Shown piece after piece: positions 21,785-34,774 of a DNA stretch of 64,000 nt. Source of the stretch: Cordilura impudica (lineage: Eukaryota > Arthropoda > Insecta > Diptera > Scathophagidae); contig OY821519.1 in NCBI GenBank assembly GCA_963682025.1, positions 103,426,480 to 103,490,479 of the forward strand. The letters run 5' to 3'. Positions within the stretch are counted from its first letter, which is position 1; each line of letters starts with the position of its first letter. The notes under the pieces were generated by a model, which did no database searches, was not told the DNA's origin, and was given only the letters and a program-made list of their open reading frames with translations. The translations under genes were made by a program, and so were the position numbers.

Positions 21785-23062
21785 CGCTGCTCCCTCAGTC
21801 CTGGACATTCACACACACAATTTTGCCCTGACTCCTCCTTCACATCCATACGGGTCCAACAGAAGTCAACTCTCGGGACACCTATCGCGTTCAGCCATCC
21901 GCCCTATTACACGGTGTCCAGTGAGTCTCCTATAAGTAGGCTAATTGTCCCTTTATCAAAACCAAGGAGTAGTCTCGTTCTCCTTGGATTAGGCAAGAGC
22001 CATAGGATTTGAGATATTCTGCAAGAGGTCAGTTGCATCCACCTTGTCTTTAGTTCAAGGTCAGATGCCTATTGAATCAGATTAGAAAACTCTGATAGAG
22101 GGATTCGAATTTCAGTCGCCATTGTCCCGCTCGGAGAAACTGAGCCTTTCCGCTCACACCCGTCAGTCAGATCGTTTCCTTTGACCCCACTATGTCCTGG
22201 GACCCATATCCACCTCACGGCGTGCTGCCGGATCCGGTCGAAAGACCTGATACATTCCCGCACACACTTCGATCTAACTATCCTCGATTTCAGAGCTCTG
22301 AGAGCAGCAAGACTGTCCACGTTGGATCGTTGGATCCATATCCCGTTCCAAAATTACTTTCATTGCAATTAGAATTGCGTGAATCTCGGCCTGAAAAACG
22401 CTACATATGTCAGGGATTCTCCGAGTTACCTGAATATCAAGTTGCTCGGAGTAGATCCCTGAACCTGCACCCTCTTCCATCTTCGAACCGTCAGTATACA
22501 CTGAGATCGCAACCCTGTCTACGACAGACTTTGAGGCACACTCTTCTCTAGTCGGTATTTGGATCGTAAAATTTCCCACAAAGTTTATCATCGGTGACAT
22601 ATAATAGGTTTTCCAACCAATTTGTGTCCCGCACACTGTCCGCAGTGTTGTGCCGTGTCCCCAAGAGCTTTGTTCTAGCTCATATGACTCTTTATGAAAA
22701 TATCAATAGGCATGATGTTCAGCATTACCTTCACACCCCCCTGTGGTGTCGATCTAATGGTTCCGGTGGTACCCAGACAGGCCAATTTCTCTACCTTCTC
22801 GAGTCCAGAAAGTCTGGCCCCTACGTACACAGCTGCCCACCACACCAGATTACCATAGATGAAAATAGGTCTTAGTATCGCACAGTACATCCAGTGGATG
22901 ATCTGCGTTTTGGGAGCCTATCTTCTGTCAAACGTCCTCTTGCAGGTGTAGAAGGCACATAACGCCTTCTTAGTCCTTTCGTCTACGTCGCCACCTTTGA
23001 AAGTACCAGTGTCCTCCCGTTCAGTCTTGGAGGATTGAACTCAGGTACCTTCGGACTGACTT
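21785..23062 (-). pseudogene. LINE pol 3' part: RT thumb, RNase H, zinc knuckle
   Basis: 5'-truncated non-LTR retrotransposon read from 23062 down. The RT C-terminal piece (AFYTCKRTFDRR; FIYGNLVWW; IRSTPQGGVKVML) is followed by RNase H (VYTDGSKMEEGAGSGIYS; FQAEIHAILIA; WVPGHSGVKGNDLTD), then a Cys-rich end (NCVCECPGLREQR). RNase H plus a terminal CCHC-like knuckle places it near the I/R1/LOA group. Several frameshifts and stops. Confidence 0.8.
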
Positions 23063-25369
23063 AAGGTGAAGAGTCGTTGCAAATCGTCGTATTGTAAGCG
23101 TTCTGTTAGCAAACTATTACCACTTAAAAAGCAGAATCTATCAAATTATTTTAAAATGTTCCGTGGCTGCGTGGATCACGAAGATAAAAATAGTGCTAAG
23201 AAATCAGTGAGTATACGGGTACCGAGTAGCAAATATCGACTGTTTTTCAAGTACTTAAAAGTCAATACTATTTGAATTGTGTTCTTATGTTGAAACTTTT
23301 AATTTTTCCATACAATAAAACTATAAAAAATAAAACTCTATTTTCAATAAAAAAAAAACATCAAAGGTTTTTGTGCGAAGAAATTTAATTATAATTATTA
23401 AAACAATGACGCGTATACAAGACAAATTTAAATTAGCAATGAAAAGTAAAAAAAAAATGTACACAAAACAAATATTAATCATAATTAAATATATTTTAAC
23501 TGTCATAGCTATACCATAACATAATTTATTTATAAATTAATATTTTAGTTGATATGTTTTTTATGTATTAAAAAATATTTGGCTTGTTCATATGTAAGGA
23601 TATATATATATATATACACATATATATTATTAAACTAATAAAAAAAAAACTTTAAAAGTATTTAATAGTATTGAATACACAATTGAAGAAATTATTGGGT
23701 AGTCAAAAGTAATCACAATTTGCATGACTAAAATATTGCATTTAGTATTTAGACATCTTTTCGCACATATCCCGTAAAGACGTTAAATTTATATATGAAT
23801 TTAACAAAGAAAATTTCTCGTACCATACTTATAGTGTGAAAAGTAAAGCGTACGAAATTTGAGAAAGGGCATACAAATATGATTTTTTTTGGGTAAATTT
23901 ATTTTATGGAATATCAATTTAAGAGCACCAGTTGCGAAAACTATTTTATTTAAAAAGTTATTATAGAGACTGAATTATTATCATTTTCCATTCAATTATT
24001 ATAAATTTGGAAAAAAAAAATCAATTTAGTATGTCAAATTCGGTTTTGCCGAACCTTTTGTGCCCTACAGATGTTTCGTAGTCATCATTAATTTAATTAT
24101 TTAAAAGTATTATAGAATAGGTTATAATTACATTGACGATTTATATTATTTATTTATTTATTTATTTGATATTTATTACAATTCAAATTATAATAAATCT
24201 TAAAGATAAAGCACTAGCAACTCAGGCCATCGGTTTGGATATTGTTTTGAGCGAACAGTTTTGAATACGTATATGCGGATATATTATATACTGTGGTCAG
24301 GATATAATGAGTTTATACTGATGTTTAAAACTACTAAAAATAATTGACCACCTTTTATTATACCGATCACTTTCTGAGTCTGTATCTTGCATGTGTCCAC
24401 CTAAACCTAATCAACAAACTACAGGTTGAAAATAAAAATTGCATCGTATTATGCAAATTGCTATTAGTTTTGCTCGCTTTTTAATTTTTGATATAAAAAT
24501 TATCAAAAAGATGCCAATAAGTCCAAAAATAAACTCGATTGAACCGTTTTTATTCATAACCCCCATATAAAATTTTTTTCTTTCCAATTTTCAACTAAAC
24601 CCTTTCAAACTACGCAGGGTTTGCACAAATTTCATTTGTATGTCGTCAGCTCAATTGCAGAACATGCTAAGTCAAAAAAAGTGAGTTTTGCAGGAGAAGA
24701 TGTTAAAGTTTACGGGCGATATCTTGAAAACTCTATTAAGTTGAAGTTTGAGTCTTTCGCGGTTTTTATTAAAAATTAAAAAAATAATTCTTTTGGCGGC
24801 TTTGGATTTTAAAAATTGTTGGTCTATATTACTTAAAAATGACATAGAATTCATTAATACGCACAACAATTTATCAAGTAGTCATTTAAGTCGACTTAGC
24901 ACCTTTTTGATGCTCCTTCAATATATTCGTAAGTTTGGAAAATATATTTGGTTGGAAAATATATTTGGTTTGGAAAATATATGAAGTATTATTAAAAACC
25001 AAACAATTTTGTTATTGTGTTAAATGTTTTTTATTGATTTCAAAATAAAATTATATCAATACAGTTCCATTCAATTCAATTCAAAACTAAAAGTATTTAA
25101 TTAGCATTTATATATAAACATTTAATAATAAAATAAAACATAGCAATAACTACATAAGTATATCCTTAATTTTTAATTATTAATCTACAAAGCAAAAAGT
25201 TATATAATAGTTTAATTCAAAAAATTTTATGTGTCAATAAAATTAACACGTAACATTTTAAAAAGTAAGTAACGGTAAGTATTATTATCATACATGACCA
25301 CTTATTTGTTGCCAATTACGTTTTTTAGTTCTCTATAGAATGCTGGTAATGTTTTGGAACTAAATTTTG
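23063..25369. other. No gene recognised; contains a diverged CTATACC copy
   Basis: Mostly AT-rich. A TA dinucleotide run lies near 23600 and TTTA repeats near 24150. A strongly diverged plus-orientation CTATACC-type copy lies at about 24287-24450 (GTGGTCAGGATATAATGAG, TATACCGATCACTTTCTGAG). The tandem TTTGGTTGGAAAATATAT lies near 24950. Confidence 0.45.
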
Positions 25370-25559
25370 GTCACACATTCATATTTATAAAATAGTTTAT
25401 AATTTTCTTCTTTTGATACTATAACTTCTCTGATTTTGCATACATTCAATTTTTAATTTTTTGTATATTTGGTCTAATTTGTAACTGAAACAAATTGCTC
25501 GAAATTTAAAAAATCCTCGTTTTTCATTTCAATTACGTCATACAATCGTGCGGTTTTTC

Positions 25560-25657
25560 TACCATTTCTTATAGCAGCGACAGACCAAAGCCTCTGGTGG
25601 GAGTCGAACCCATGACCCCCGCATGATAGCTCGAGCACGCTACCTACTCACCTGGCC
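25560..25657 (-). repeat. tRNA-derived SINE head
   Basis: The reverse strand carries an A-box-like GTGAGTAGGTAGCG (about 25638-25651) and a B box GGTTCGACTC (25601-25610) with tRNA-like spacing. It interrupts the transposase remnant. A second copy sharing the B box and the GCTTTGGTC-GTCGCTG segment lies at 61252-61399. Confidence 0.65.
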
Positions 25658-26020
25658 TTTTTTAAGATACTTGTGAGTAATATCAATTTCAACTTTACGT
25701 GAAATTCTTACAAAAATGCAAATACAAACTTATTTTTATTTTGACGGCTACAATTGTCGGACAAAAAATTGTATTTATTTATACCATCATTTTTATTTTT
25801 TGTTGATATAAATCGAAACGGACAGCTCGACCCTTCTACTGCACCTTTCTTTACAACAGTTTCATCCCATACAAAGCAAGATGCATGACTGGAGCTGAGC
25901 TCAAAAATTGTGAAGTTATAAGAATGCAACTTTCTTCTATAATAAAATATGCTCACATCAGCGCAAGGTGATGATAGAATTTTTTGAAAATCATAACAAA
26001 CAGTTATCGCATTAAGGCTT

Positions 26021-26874
26021 TTCACTCTTGGTTGTAAAGTACCCTTGCAACCCTTGTAAATATATGAAATTGAAATTTACTACGCTGTGTTAAAAGTACA
26101 AGGGTGGAAGCTATAGTACATCTACAAGACTAAACATTTACAATACTGAAACAGCAGATTGTTGAGCTGCCAAAGCAATTGCTTATTTTTTTATTTTTCA
26201 TTTTGTGGTAAATGAATCAAAATAATACAAAAAAACGTATCCAGATGACCCGAGTCTGTATAGGACAATTACTAACTGGTACTAAACTGGAAATGGTTCA
26301 CATGAATGGGGTCGGTTAAATTCTGTACCTCCAGAATTATAGACACCAGTGTATGAAGCTCAATGCGACTAACCCTCAGCATTTGCAAAAATCTGTTGTC
26401 TTATAATTGGGTTAAGACATTTTGTGACCACTTCATTGATTTTGGAACCGAATTCCAAGCTCCGCGGCCGTACGCTTTAACTAAAATAATGTCATCAACT
26501 AATTCATGTAAAATGTGGTCAATAGCATCATGTTCACATGCATCTACAAAAGGAGAGTAATTATATTTTTGTATTGCTTTTATTATTGCAAGTAATACCG
26601 TACCCTCAACGCCCAGTATCTCTGCAAATTCTATTTCGTCAACTACATTTTGTTCTAAAAAATTTATAATTTTTTTCATTTTCCATAATTTTGGGCATCT
26701 TACTTATCTGCAAATTCTTGTTGATAGTTTAGGTTTTCCAATTGATAAAAAAAAAACAAAACTAAAAACAACTGATTCATTAGTTTACAATACACAACAC
26801 AAAAGACGTTCACGCTTTGTAGTATAAAATCGTTGTAAATATAGCAGGGTTGTAAATTTAACACCAAGAGTGAA
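26021..26874. mobile_element. 854-bp TIR element with TTCACTCTTGG ends
   Basis: Left TTCACTCTTGGT and right ACCAAGAGTGAA are exact inverses, with weaker similarity over about 40 bp (TTGTAAA, CAACCCT, TATTTACAA). It interrupts the remnant at 25370-27600: reading resumes from IDNVIAVFT to LNAITVCYDF when it is removed. Contains one minus ORF (26401-26679). Target duplication unresolved. Confidence 0.6.
26401..26679 (-). CDS. Unrecognised 92-aa ORF in TIR element
   Basis: Begins MKKIINFLEQNVVDEIEFAE and continues with an acidic, helix-prone sequence without recognisable catalytic motifs. It is the only sizeable frame in the 854-bp element, so it could be the remnant of an accessory or DNA-binding protein. 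It may equally be chance. Confidence 0.25.
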   Translation of the reverse strand: MKKIINFLEQNVVDEIEFAEILGVEGTVLLAIIKAIQKYNYSPFVDACEHDAIDHILHELVDDIILVKAYGRGAWNSVPKSMKWSQNVLTQL

Positions 26875-27579
26875 TACCGCTATTACATTGTCAATACTTC
26901 CTTGTTTGTAAATGTCCTTTAACTCTCCAGATTTTTGTTTGCAATATAAATGGTGATAGAATTCAGTATCAATGAGCTTCTTTTCAAGCTGATTCGATTT
27001 TTTAAACTTTTCGAAAAAATCATATAAATCTTTTTTTTTTTAATATAAAATGATATGTTAAAATTATTTTAAAAAGTGATTCGATATTGTGGTAACGTTG
27101 ATTTTAAATTAGTTTTATTATCTTTTTTCGTTAAACCATTCTTCGTACAAACGGTACATTTGGGCCACCCCATCTTCTCTGATCCTCTCTGGCATTAGTG
27201 AGATTCTACTAAAGGAAACTCGTCAACGTTCATTTTTGCTATATTTCTAATTTCTATTATTTCTTTACTTGGCTGAGTTAATTTTCCCCTTTTATCTAGT
27301 GATACGAATCCTGAATTAGAATGCTTTTTGCATACAACAATTTCGATTGAATGGTCTGTTATTGAAAACGTGTTCAAAAAAATAGGTTTACATACTCTTA
27401 CTATTAAATTAAAAATATATGCCCATTAAAGTTCCTGATTTCCAGTGATATAAAACTGTTCAACAAATCTGCACTCTATTTTCTTCAGATACCTTTTTGG
27501 GAACATTTATTCCAGAGAATTCTCCACAAGATTTTTTTAGTACTTTTGTTGGCATTAAACAACCACTTGCATTTAAGTG

Positions 27580-28190
27580 CTCCTTACCTTTGTTATACCC
27601 ACCACTCCAGTGTGTAGAGGGTATATATAAGTTTGACATTCCGTTTGTAATAATTAGAAAAAAATTTTTGGACTCCATAAAATATATATATTTGTGATCC
27701 TTATAACAACCGGAGTTGATATAGCGATGTCCGTCTGTCCGTCTGTGGAAATCACGATGGCGGCATCAATCGGGCAGCTAGGGCGCTCACTGACATAAAA
27801 AATGATTTACTAACATCCTGAAAAGTTTGCTATTTAAAATCGTCCAAAACGGTTGATTAGGGCCCGATATTTGAATGAAGAACTAAAAAAATTCTTGAAA
27901 AAATACAAATTTCTATGTTGTTCTTGTCACGATCACGCCCTCAATAGGATAGCTAAGATGATCATTTTTAGTAAGAATGTTTCTCCAAATCCATGGGAAG
28001 ATTTCTATTTCAAAAATCATTAAAAGCGGTGGAACAGGTCCAGGGAAATCTCTGAAAAATTAAAAAAAAAAAATGAAAAATATGATGTTTCTATAGTGGT
28101 ATTGTTGTTACTCTAAATGTTATATTGTTGTCATAGCTGGACTTGTTGTTTTTGTGGTCGTTGTGGTAATAATATAATCAAAACTAACCC
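27580..28190 (+). repeat. CTTATAACA repeat, longest copy
   Basis: Begins near TTATACCCACCACTCCAGTG. Contains GATCCTTATAACAACCGG, GATGTCCGTCTGTCCGTCTG, AATCACGATGGCGG, and a second ATCACGCCCTCAATAGGATAGCT block near 27930, suggesting an internal duplication. Related members at 18238 and 46085. Same layout as, but a different sequence from, the CTATACC family. Confidence 0.55.
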
Positions 28191-30300
28191 TTTGTACATT
28201 TTTTTTATCAACTCTGGTAGAAAAATTTAAAAGTTTCAATTGAAATTCCAAAAAAAAAAACACCAAATATGTTTACATTTAAAAAATGTTTACATTAAAA
28301 AAAAAATATTGGCATTCAGGGGAAATTAATTGCTTTTCAATAACTTCTTCTAACGATAGTCGAATCGTTAAAAAAAGAAAAGCAAAATTATCAGTAAAAA
28401 TTTTAAACGATATTCGCAATTGTTAAAGTCAGCTGTTGTTGTTATCTAAACGACAACCATTTTTGTGTTGTTTATTCAATCGATAAAAACTTTAATTTTT
28501 AGGCGAAAATGTCGTCATACATAAATAAAAATTATAAAATAGTGAAAATATTTTGCTTCTATTAAAAAACTTTTTTATATAAATAAAAAAATTAAATAGC
28601 ATATTCAATTCATTATTTCATTTTCAAATAAATAAACAGAAATATTAGTAAAAAAAAAATAGAGATATTAAACATAAACATAAAATCATCCCGTCAAACA
28701 CGAAGTAATTTGTTTTTTTCTATTCTTATTTGTGTTTTTCGCTTATTTTAACAGAGATGCCACTCGTTTACAATTTAAATAAATAGAAAAATAGATTTGT
28801 CGACTGTCGTTAAGATGAGTGTACTTAGTGAATTACTTAATCTTCAGTGCAAACAACAATAGCTGTCGATATATTTTGGGAATGTCGGATCGTTGAAATT
28901 CTGTCGGATCGTTGAATTCGCACTACAGAAAACATTAATTTAAATTCAATGAATTTTAGAAAACCTGAAATGATATTTAAGAATTGCGAATATAAAAATT
29001 GTTACATAAATAAACGCAATTTGATGAGAATGTTATTTATACATATATTATTTTTCACAATTTTTGTTTTGGATGAATATTTGAAGTTTTTCAGAAAATA
29101 AATATAACAAATTATTTTATTTAAAATGTTTGGTACATTTGGTTTTTTGCGTTTGGCATCCCTAATCTGATTATTTATTATTATAAATTTATTCTCTATG
29201 TCTTCCAAATATGACAATATTTTAATAAAAAAGTTGAGAGAGCTTTTTTTTGGTTATTATGGTTACTCCATCCGACCTATATGGCCGCAATGAAAAACTA
29301 TTTCGCCAGTTAAAAGAAACTATACAGCCATCTCCAATTAGCACCATTTAATGCATATAGCCACCCTACACAACCATTACCTTTGCAATGGAGGTTAAGG
29401 CGAGCTATTTAATTAGCAAAAACTAAATTTAACGAGAAGTTATGTCATATAACCGGAAACGCATGCATATAGGAAACGCATGTATATTTTTCCAATATTT
29501 TGTTTACATTTATTATCAATACTCAAACCGAGGTGGAGGATATCAAAGATTCGGAACAGCCGATTTTAACACTCTTACTTGTTTTTTATAGCCTTTGCCT
29601 TATTTCTATTCCATTCAGATGGTCTCTGTTGCCTGCGAGAGTTTTTTTTTAAAGGGGGCGTATTCAAATCTAGGTTTAATTCCTTTTTTGCTATTTTTGG
29701 TATACGCTGGAGCCTATTACGATGAATCTGAATCCGAAACTAGAACCATTAGCAGACACTAATCTTTATGCTCTTGTATCTTCCTGAATATTTCCTAATA
29801 AAATATTTTAAATGTAGATAACCAAACCATGCAAAATTTACACTACTTTTTGCATCATGCTGTTAGTTTTCGATTCTCCTTTTTTCAAAAGATAATAAAA
29901 TAATTTTAACTTCTAACATTAAATATAAATAACTTTGAAAATAACATTTGCACAAATTTTGGGCCAGTTTCAGCATTTTGCTTGCACGAGCACTCATTTT
30001 ATTCGTAATATTACACAAAATTGTGTCCCTCTTCTGGTGACAGATTTGTACAAACTAAAACATGTTAAGTAGACATATCACAGTTCAAACTATTTTTTCA
30101 AGTTAGGGAAAAACCCTGCAAACTACACTTGGAGGTGCATGAAATTGTGCGTTGATCATGCTAAGTATACATAGAATTGTCATTGAAAGAAGTTGGCAAC
30201 CCTATATAGTGAGAACGTAATTTTTTTTGTAATCCTCAACAAAGTTTTTAATTTCATTAAATTTATTTATATTAAAAGTTTTAAAAAGTAAAACCCATCA
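28191..30300. other. No gene recognised
   Basis: AT-rich, no recognisable TE protein or RNA gene. The longest frames are short and biased. It could be LINE 5' flank or unique host DNA. Confidence 0.5.
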
Positions 30301-30925
30301 AAGATTTAAAAACTAATACTCATTAAACTTGAAACTTATGAAATATGCCTCCAAAAACCCGCCCTAGCATTTTAAATAAGAAAAAGAATTGTGAACAATG
30401 CAACTTAGAGGTAGAAGAAGAAGATGACTCTATCGAATGTGATAAATGTAACAAAAGCTTTCATATAGTTTGTACTACTTTAGACAAACGTAGATACGAA
30501 TACTTACTTAAACATGAGAGCGAAGAATATGTGCGTCATAAATGTGACGATATCAGTGGTACAATGAATTTTATGTCGAAGCAATACGATGCAATTTTGA
30601 AAGGTGTTGCTGAGAATAAAAAAAAAATTGGAAATTGTTCAGAAGGAAAATAAAATAATAAAATCTGAGATGAAAGATCTGAGGAACTCTATTAAATTCC
30701 TAAATGATCAAAGAGTCAAATATGATTGTGTAATAAGAAGTGTGGTGGTCGAGAAGGAGACTTCTGCAATTGACACTGTTTTGAATCTTTCAAGTGATGT
30801 TGGAGTGGAGTTGGAGCCGGATAGTATGCATATATTGTTAATGCGAAGAATAAACCTAATAAGAAGAAAACTATAATTGTTAAATTTAACTAAAAAAAAT
30901 CGAAAGAGAAACAGATATCTGTTAA

Positions 30926-33076
30926 CCCTCATCCTGTATTTTGGGCAAATTTTGCCCAAACGCCTGTTTAACCTTAAATATCTCGGGTGTTTTTTATAAT
31001 TTTATAATAAAACTTTTTGAAAATTATTCCTTTACATATATTTAGCAATATAATAAAAATTTAGTTTGTAGTTCCAATGGGGATGGCTCTACAAAAGTAG
31101 TAGCGAATCCTGCCTTTTGGGCACATTTTGCCCATTGTATTTTTAGTTGATTAAATCTGATTTTTTGCCGATCATATTGAATACTTGTAATTACTTATCT
31201 CTAAAAACCTAAGATATACGATGCCGATACAATTATATACCGTGCAACGAGTAATAGTCTAGTAGGCTTTGCTTTCAAATAATTATTTTGCTTTGGTTTT
31301 TGTATATATGCGAATTTGTCTCACTTGTTTTGTGACGCGTGGAAATACAGATAATAGAGAAACTGTAAATATTTTCTTTTTGGGTAGGTCAAATGTCAAA
31401 AATGGTAAGTAAGTTAGTGTATGCTAAATAATATTTTCTATAAAAAAAAGTTCTATTGGTCGAGAGTGAAGTGAGTCTGACGATGAAAATAAAAGCAATC
31501 CAATGGGCGATCCAAATCCCGATAAAGAATTTCAAATTTTTTCAGGAGATATAAACGTATGCGTTGGAGAAAGCTTTTGCTCTAATCAGGAGGAGTGGCG
31601 GATCAAGAAGAGTCATTTTCGGGCTTCATTTCGAAAGACGGTACGAAAAATCCGACCGCTCATTGGTGGGTAGGAAAAGTGCAGACAGTATTATTTCTAT
31701 TGCTCCAAACCCAACTCCTTATGCGGTAAAACATGTAACTGACATAGGGTCCTCATTCGAATTAGCCTTCATATAATGACTATTCTAAATATTTTGATCT
31801 AAATGGAAGAAGTGTATGTGTCTAAATATTTTTTTATATTTCATCAGGAACTAAAGTATTTGGAGAAGTTTGAAAGGAAATAAATCATATATAACTAAAT
31901 GATTATTTTTGAATGTTGCTATTAGCGGGCGTATATCGCTCATGTAGAGAAGCGTTAGAGTGTTTATGGGACGATGTGAAAGAAAGACCCATTTTCAAAG
32001 CAACTATGTCTTTGCGAAGATTCCCTATTCGATCCGATAATATGCATCTAATGTACAATCCAAAACATGTGTAACATGTAACAATTTCGCATAAAATGTC
32101 CATTCAAACAATATATTCTTTTCAAACCCATAAAGTATGGTACACAAATTTTGGCACTATGCGACTCTGCTTCCAACTATGCCTGGTCACTTCAAGTATA
32201 TACAGGAAAATACCATAATTGTGCACCCGAGAATGATCATGTAATGCACGTCGTGTTGGATCTAGCACTATGACTCAAAGGCAGAAATTTAACTTGAGAA
32301 CATTTTTTCACGTCATATGATCTTGCTGCTGAACGTTTAGAAAGAAAAATTACTTTAGTTGGTACAGTACGCAAGAAGAAAGCTTTCTCACCTACACATA
32401 TGTTGGATATGAAAATGAAACCTGTATCTTATAGGGAATTAATTTTCGAACCTAAAAATAGAACAGTACTAGTAGTCAATATACCAAAAAAATAACGTTG
32501 CGTATATCTACTAAGTACATTGCACCACGTTTCAAAAATTAAGTATAACCAGATGAAGAAACCCGAAATTATAGAATACTATTATCATACAAAGGGTGGA
32601 GTGGATACAGTAGACCAAAGAAACTTACGCGTGTAATAGAAAGACAACATATGGCCCGCAGCTCTTTTTGGTAATATGCTTGACATATCTGCATGTTATG
32701 CTTTTGTGATTTTGACTTCGATAAATCCCGAATGGAATAAAAGTAAATATTTTCGCCGCAGACTTTGCCTAGAGCAACTGGGTTTTGATCTTTTGTGTAA
32801 TGAGAGGCAATAGCGCATATCTCAGCCATATAGTTATGGTCCAAAAACAGAAAAATATCAAGAGAGCACGTTATCTTTTGTACCCAAATTTTCCAAACAT
32901 TACTAGATATAATACGTAATGTAAACATGTAATTAATTTGTGCGCAATCCTTATTCAAATATAGAAATAACGTGTATTAACCGTAAGAAAATTTAAAAAA
33001 TAAAAAAAGAAAATGTATTGGGTAAAATTTGCCCAAAATACAGAATTCGTTATTTTATTTTCATACAGGATGAGGG
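30926..33076 (+). mobile_element. piggyBac element, 2151 bp, TTAA target
   Basis: Flanked by TTAA at 30922-30925 and 33077-33080. Inverted ends CCCTCATCCTGTAT / ATACAGGATGAGGG. A near-palindrome TTTTGGGCAAATTTTGCCCA recurs inside both ends and near 31113, probably a subterminal motif. Contains a decayed piggyBac transposase in the plus direction. Confidence 0.92.
31560..32830 (+). pseudogene. piggyBac transposase remnant
   Basis: Pieces in family order across shifting frames: NPTPYAVKHVTDIG near 31705; GVYRSCREALECLWDDVKE and PIFKATMSLRRF near 31925-32010; CDSASNYAWSLQVYTGKY and VVLDLA near 32160-32265; FFTSYDLAAERL, then VGTVRKKKAFSP near 32310-32400; KKPEIIEYYYHTKGGVDTVD near 32555 with the third catalytic Asp block; and WPAALFGNMLDISACYAFVI near 32650. 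Stops and frameshifts abolish function. Confidence 0.85.
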
Positions 33077-33479
33077 TTAAACAAAAGTTGAAAGGAAATG
33101 AATCAACAAAATCCATTTTTGTCAATGACTATCTGAGTCGAGAAACGCTGAGTTTGTTCAATTTTGCTAAAACTTTGAAAACTATGGGTTATTCATCTGT
33201 TTATGTTACCGGTGGAAAAATCTTTTGTAAGAAATGTGAGCTCTCGAAACCGAAATTCATTGGAACTGGGGATGTTGTCGATCAGTTATTAATGGAAGCA
33301 ACAACTAATAGGCCAAAAAAGCGTATATTGCCCAAAGCTGTAGCCGATGATGAAGATGAGGTTTATGTATCCCCATAAGGAAAATTATTTATTTTTATTA
33401 GATTTTTGTTTATATTATCTTATTTTTTCTTTTAATGATTTCCAATCAATATTTCTATAATTTAAGATCATCATTGTAA

Positions 33480-34080
33480 CAGTATATTGAGTTCATTCTT
33501 TAACATTATATCAGAAGTATTTCTGTGATTGGAAAATCTAATAATTTCAAAAGTTTAATTGCTAAATTGTCACGACTACCTAGCATAATTGCGGTTCAGG
33601 AAAACTGGTTCAAGCACGACCTTGTTGAAATTTTTAATATTTCTGGTTACACTGCCGTTCTGATTGTTGTAGATCAGATGGCTATGGCGGTACTTCTATA
33701 TTTGTCCATAATAATTTGAAGTACAAAATCGATGCTTGCGAAAGTAAAAATTTTGTCAATTCAATAGTATTAGCACTGCAAAATCCTAGGCTAAAGGGAA
33801 AAACTATAAATTATGCAACTTTTTATAGATCCCAAAGATGTGATTCATATACATTTTTTATCATTCTTGGAAAATCTCTTTCTTCGGTATGGTCGTAATA
33901 CATCTATTTTTGCTGATGATACCAACGTAGATTGTTTAGACATTGTTTCGTCAGAAGAAGTTTTAAATTTTTTATCAAATTATGATTTTAGAAATTGCCA
34001 TTCATTGATAACACACTCTGCAAGTGGAACATCCATCGATCAAATTTACAGCAACATTTATAGACTCAGTGGAATGTAAA
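33480..34080 (+). pseudogene. LINE ORF2 endonuclease domain, fragmented
   Basis: SIIAVQENWFKHDLVEIFNI near 33575 matches the AP-endonuclease E-T-W block with Thr replaced by Asn. After a frameshift, IFADDTNVD near 33908 stands where the GDFN block is expected, and THSASGTSIDQIYSN near 34010 matches the T-R...DHI-N end of the domain. Out of frame and damaged. Confidence 0.7.
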
Positions 34081-34774
34081 CTATCAGACCATAACATAAT
34101 TTCGTGTCTAATATGAACAAAGACTCAAAACCAAAAATATACAGATGAAACTCGTTTATTTTGTGATTTTGATAGTATTGAAAATTTATTCATGTTCAAT
34201 TGCCCTCAATAAATAAAACAGGAGACCCCTGAATTGTAACATCTGCCTTAATATCATGTGTTGGCAATGCAATTGAAAATTCTGCTATTGAGAAAAAGTT
34301 TAGAAGGAATCGTAAAGAAGAAATCACCCCATGGATTAACGGAAACCTGCAAAAACTAACTCTATTAAAAACAAAAGCTTTTGAGAATGCGTAGAAAAAC
34401 CCTAATAAGCAAGATATCGAAACAAGTTGAAAGCAATTAGCAGTGTAATCAAAATAGCATATCGAGAATCTATAAATAACTATTATAAAACAATCTGAAT
34501 GATATCAAAGATGATCCTAAAAAAAGTTGGAAATTTTTGAACGAAGCCCTTGGAAGAAAAACTAAAATATCAATTAATATTAATGATACCAGTGGAAATG
34601 CTATTTTAGATGATTCGCAAAAAGCTACTGTTTTAGACGAATAATTCGTTCAATCAATTAAAGCTTTAGGACTGAAAATTCAATGTTTTCCATTAGATAA
34701 TTGCAATTCTTTACGCTTACTCACAACAATGTTAGTTTAACTTTGGGTATACCACTCATGCAGAAATAATACAT

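Larger units (their letters stand above)
25370..27600 (-). pseudogene. Transposase-like protein remnant (YDFQK / SDNCxxQNKN type)
   Basis: Read from 27600 down. N-terminal KVSEENRVQIC; then VVCKKHSNSGF, DKRGKLTQPS and FPLVESH; then RIREDGVAQMYRLYEEWF and SGELKDIYKQGS. After an inserted element come ITVCYDFQKILSSP, SIFYYRRKLHSYNFTIFE and SDNCSRQNKNKFV. After a SINE comes VIEMKNEDFLNFEQF to the end. The two Asp-bearing blocks resemble an RNase H-fold catalytic core seen, from memory, in an uncharacterised insect transposon-associated family. Frameshifts and two insertions make it non-functional. It is a different family from the 410-aa ORF at 16396. Confidence 0.65.
30345..33378 (+). pseudogene. 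LINE ORF1 (PHD-like finger, coiled coil), split by piggyBac
   Basis: Starts MPPKTRPSILNKKKN with a Cys/His cluster (CEQC, CDKC, HIVC, HKC) like the PHD/ESAP fingers of CR1-type ORF1. A frameshift near 30640 leads to a Lys/Glu-rich coiled coil and VGVELEPDS. The insertion 30926-33076 interrupts. Reading resumes at 33081 (KSIFVNDYLSRETLSLFNFA; IFCKKCELSKPKF) and stops at 33378. The finger and coiled coil suggest nucleic-acid binding or self-association, as known for LINE ORF1 proteins. Confidence 0.75.

Noticed and set aside
22181..22875. Plus-strand ORFs over the LINE at 21785-23062
   Set aside because: Antisense shadows of the RNase H/RT coding on the minus strand.
24672..24984. Overlapping ORFs on both strands near 24.7-25.0 kb
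   Set aside because: AT-rich, hydrophobic low-complexity frames with no recognised motif and no neighbouring gene structure.
25600..25657. Functional tRNA gene
   Set aside because: A and B boxes are present, but the acceptor stem does not pair well, the sequence interrupts a pseudogene, and a second copy has a SINE-like body and A-tail.
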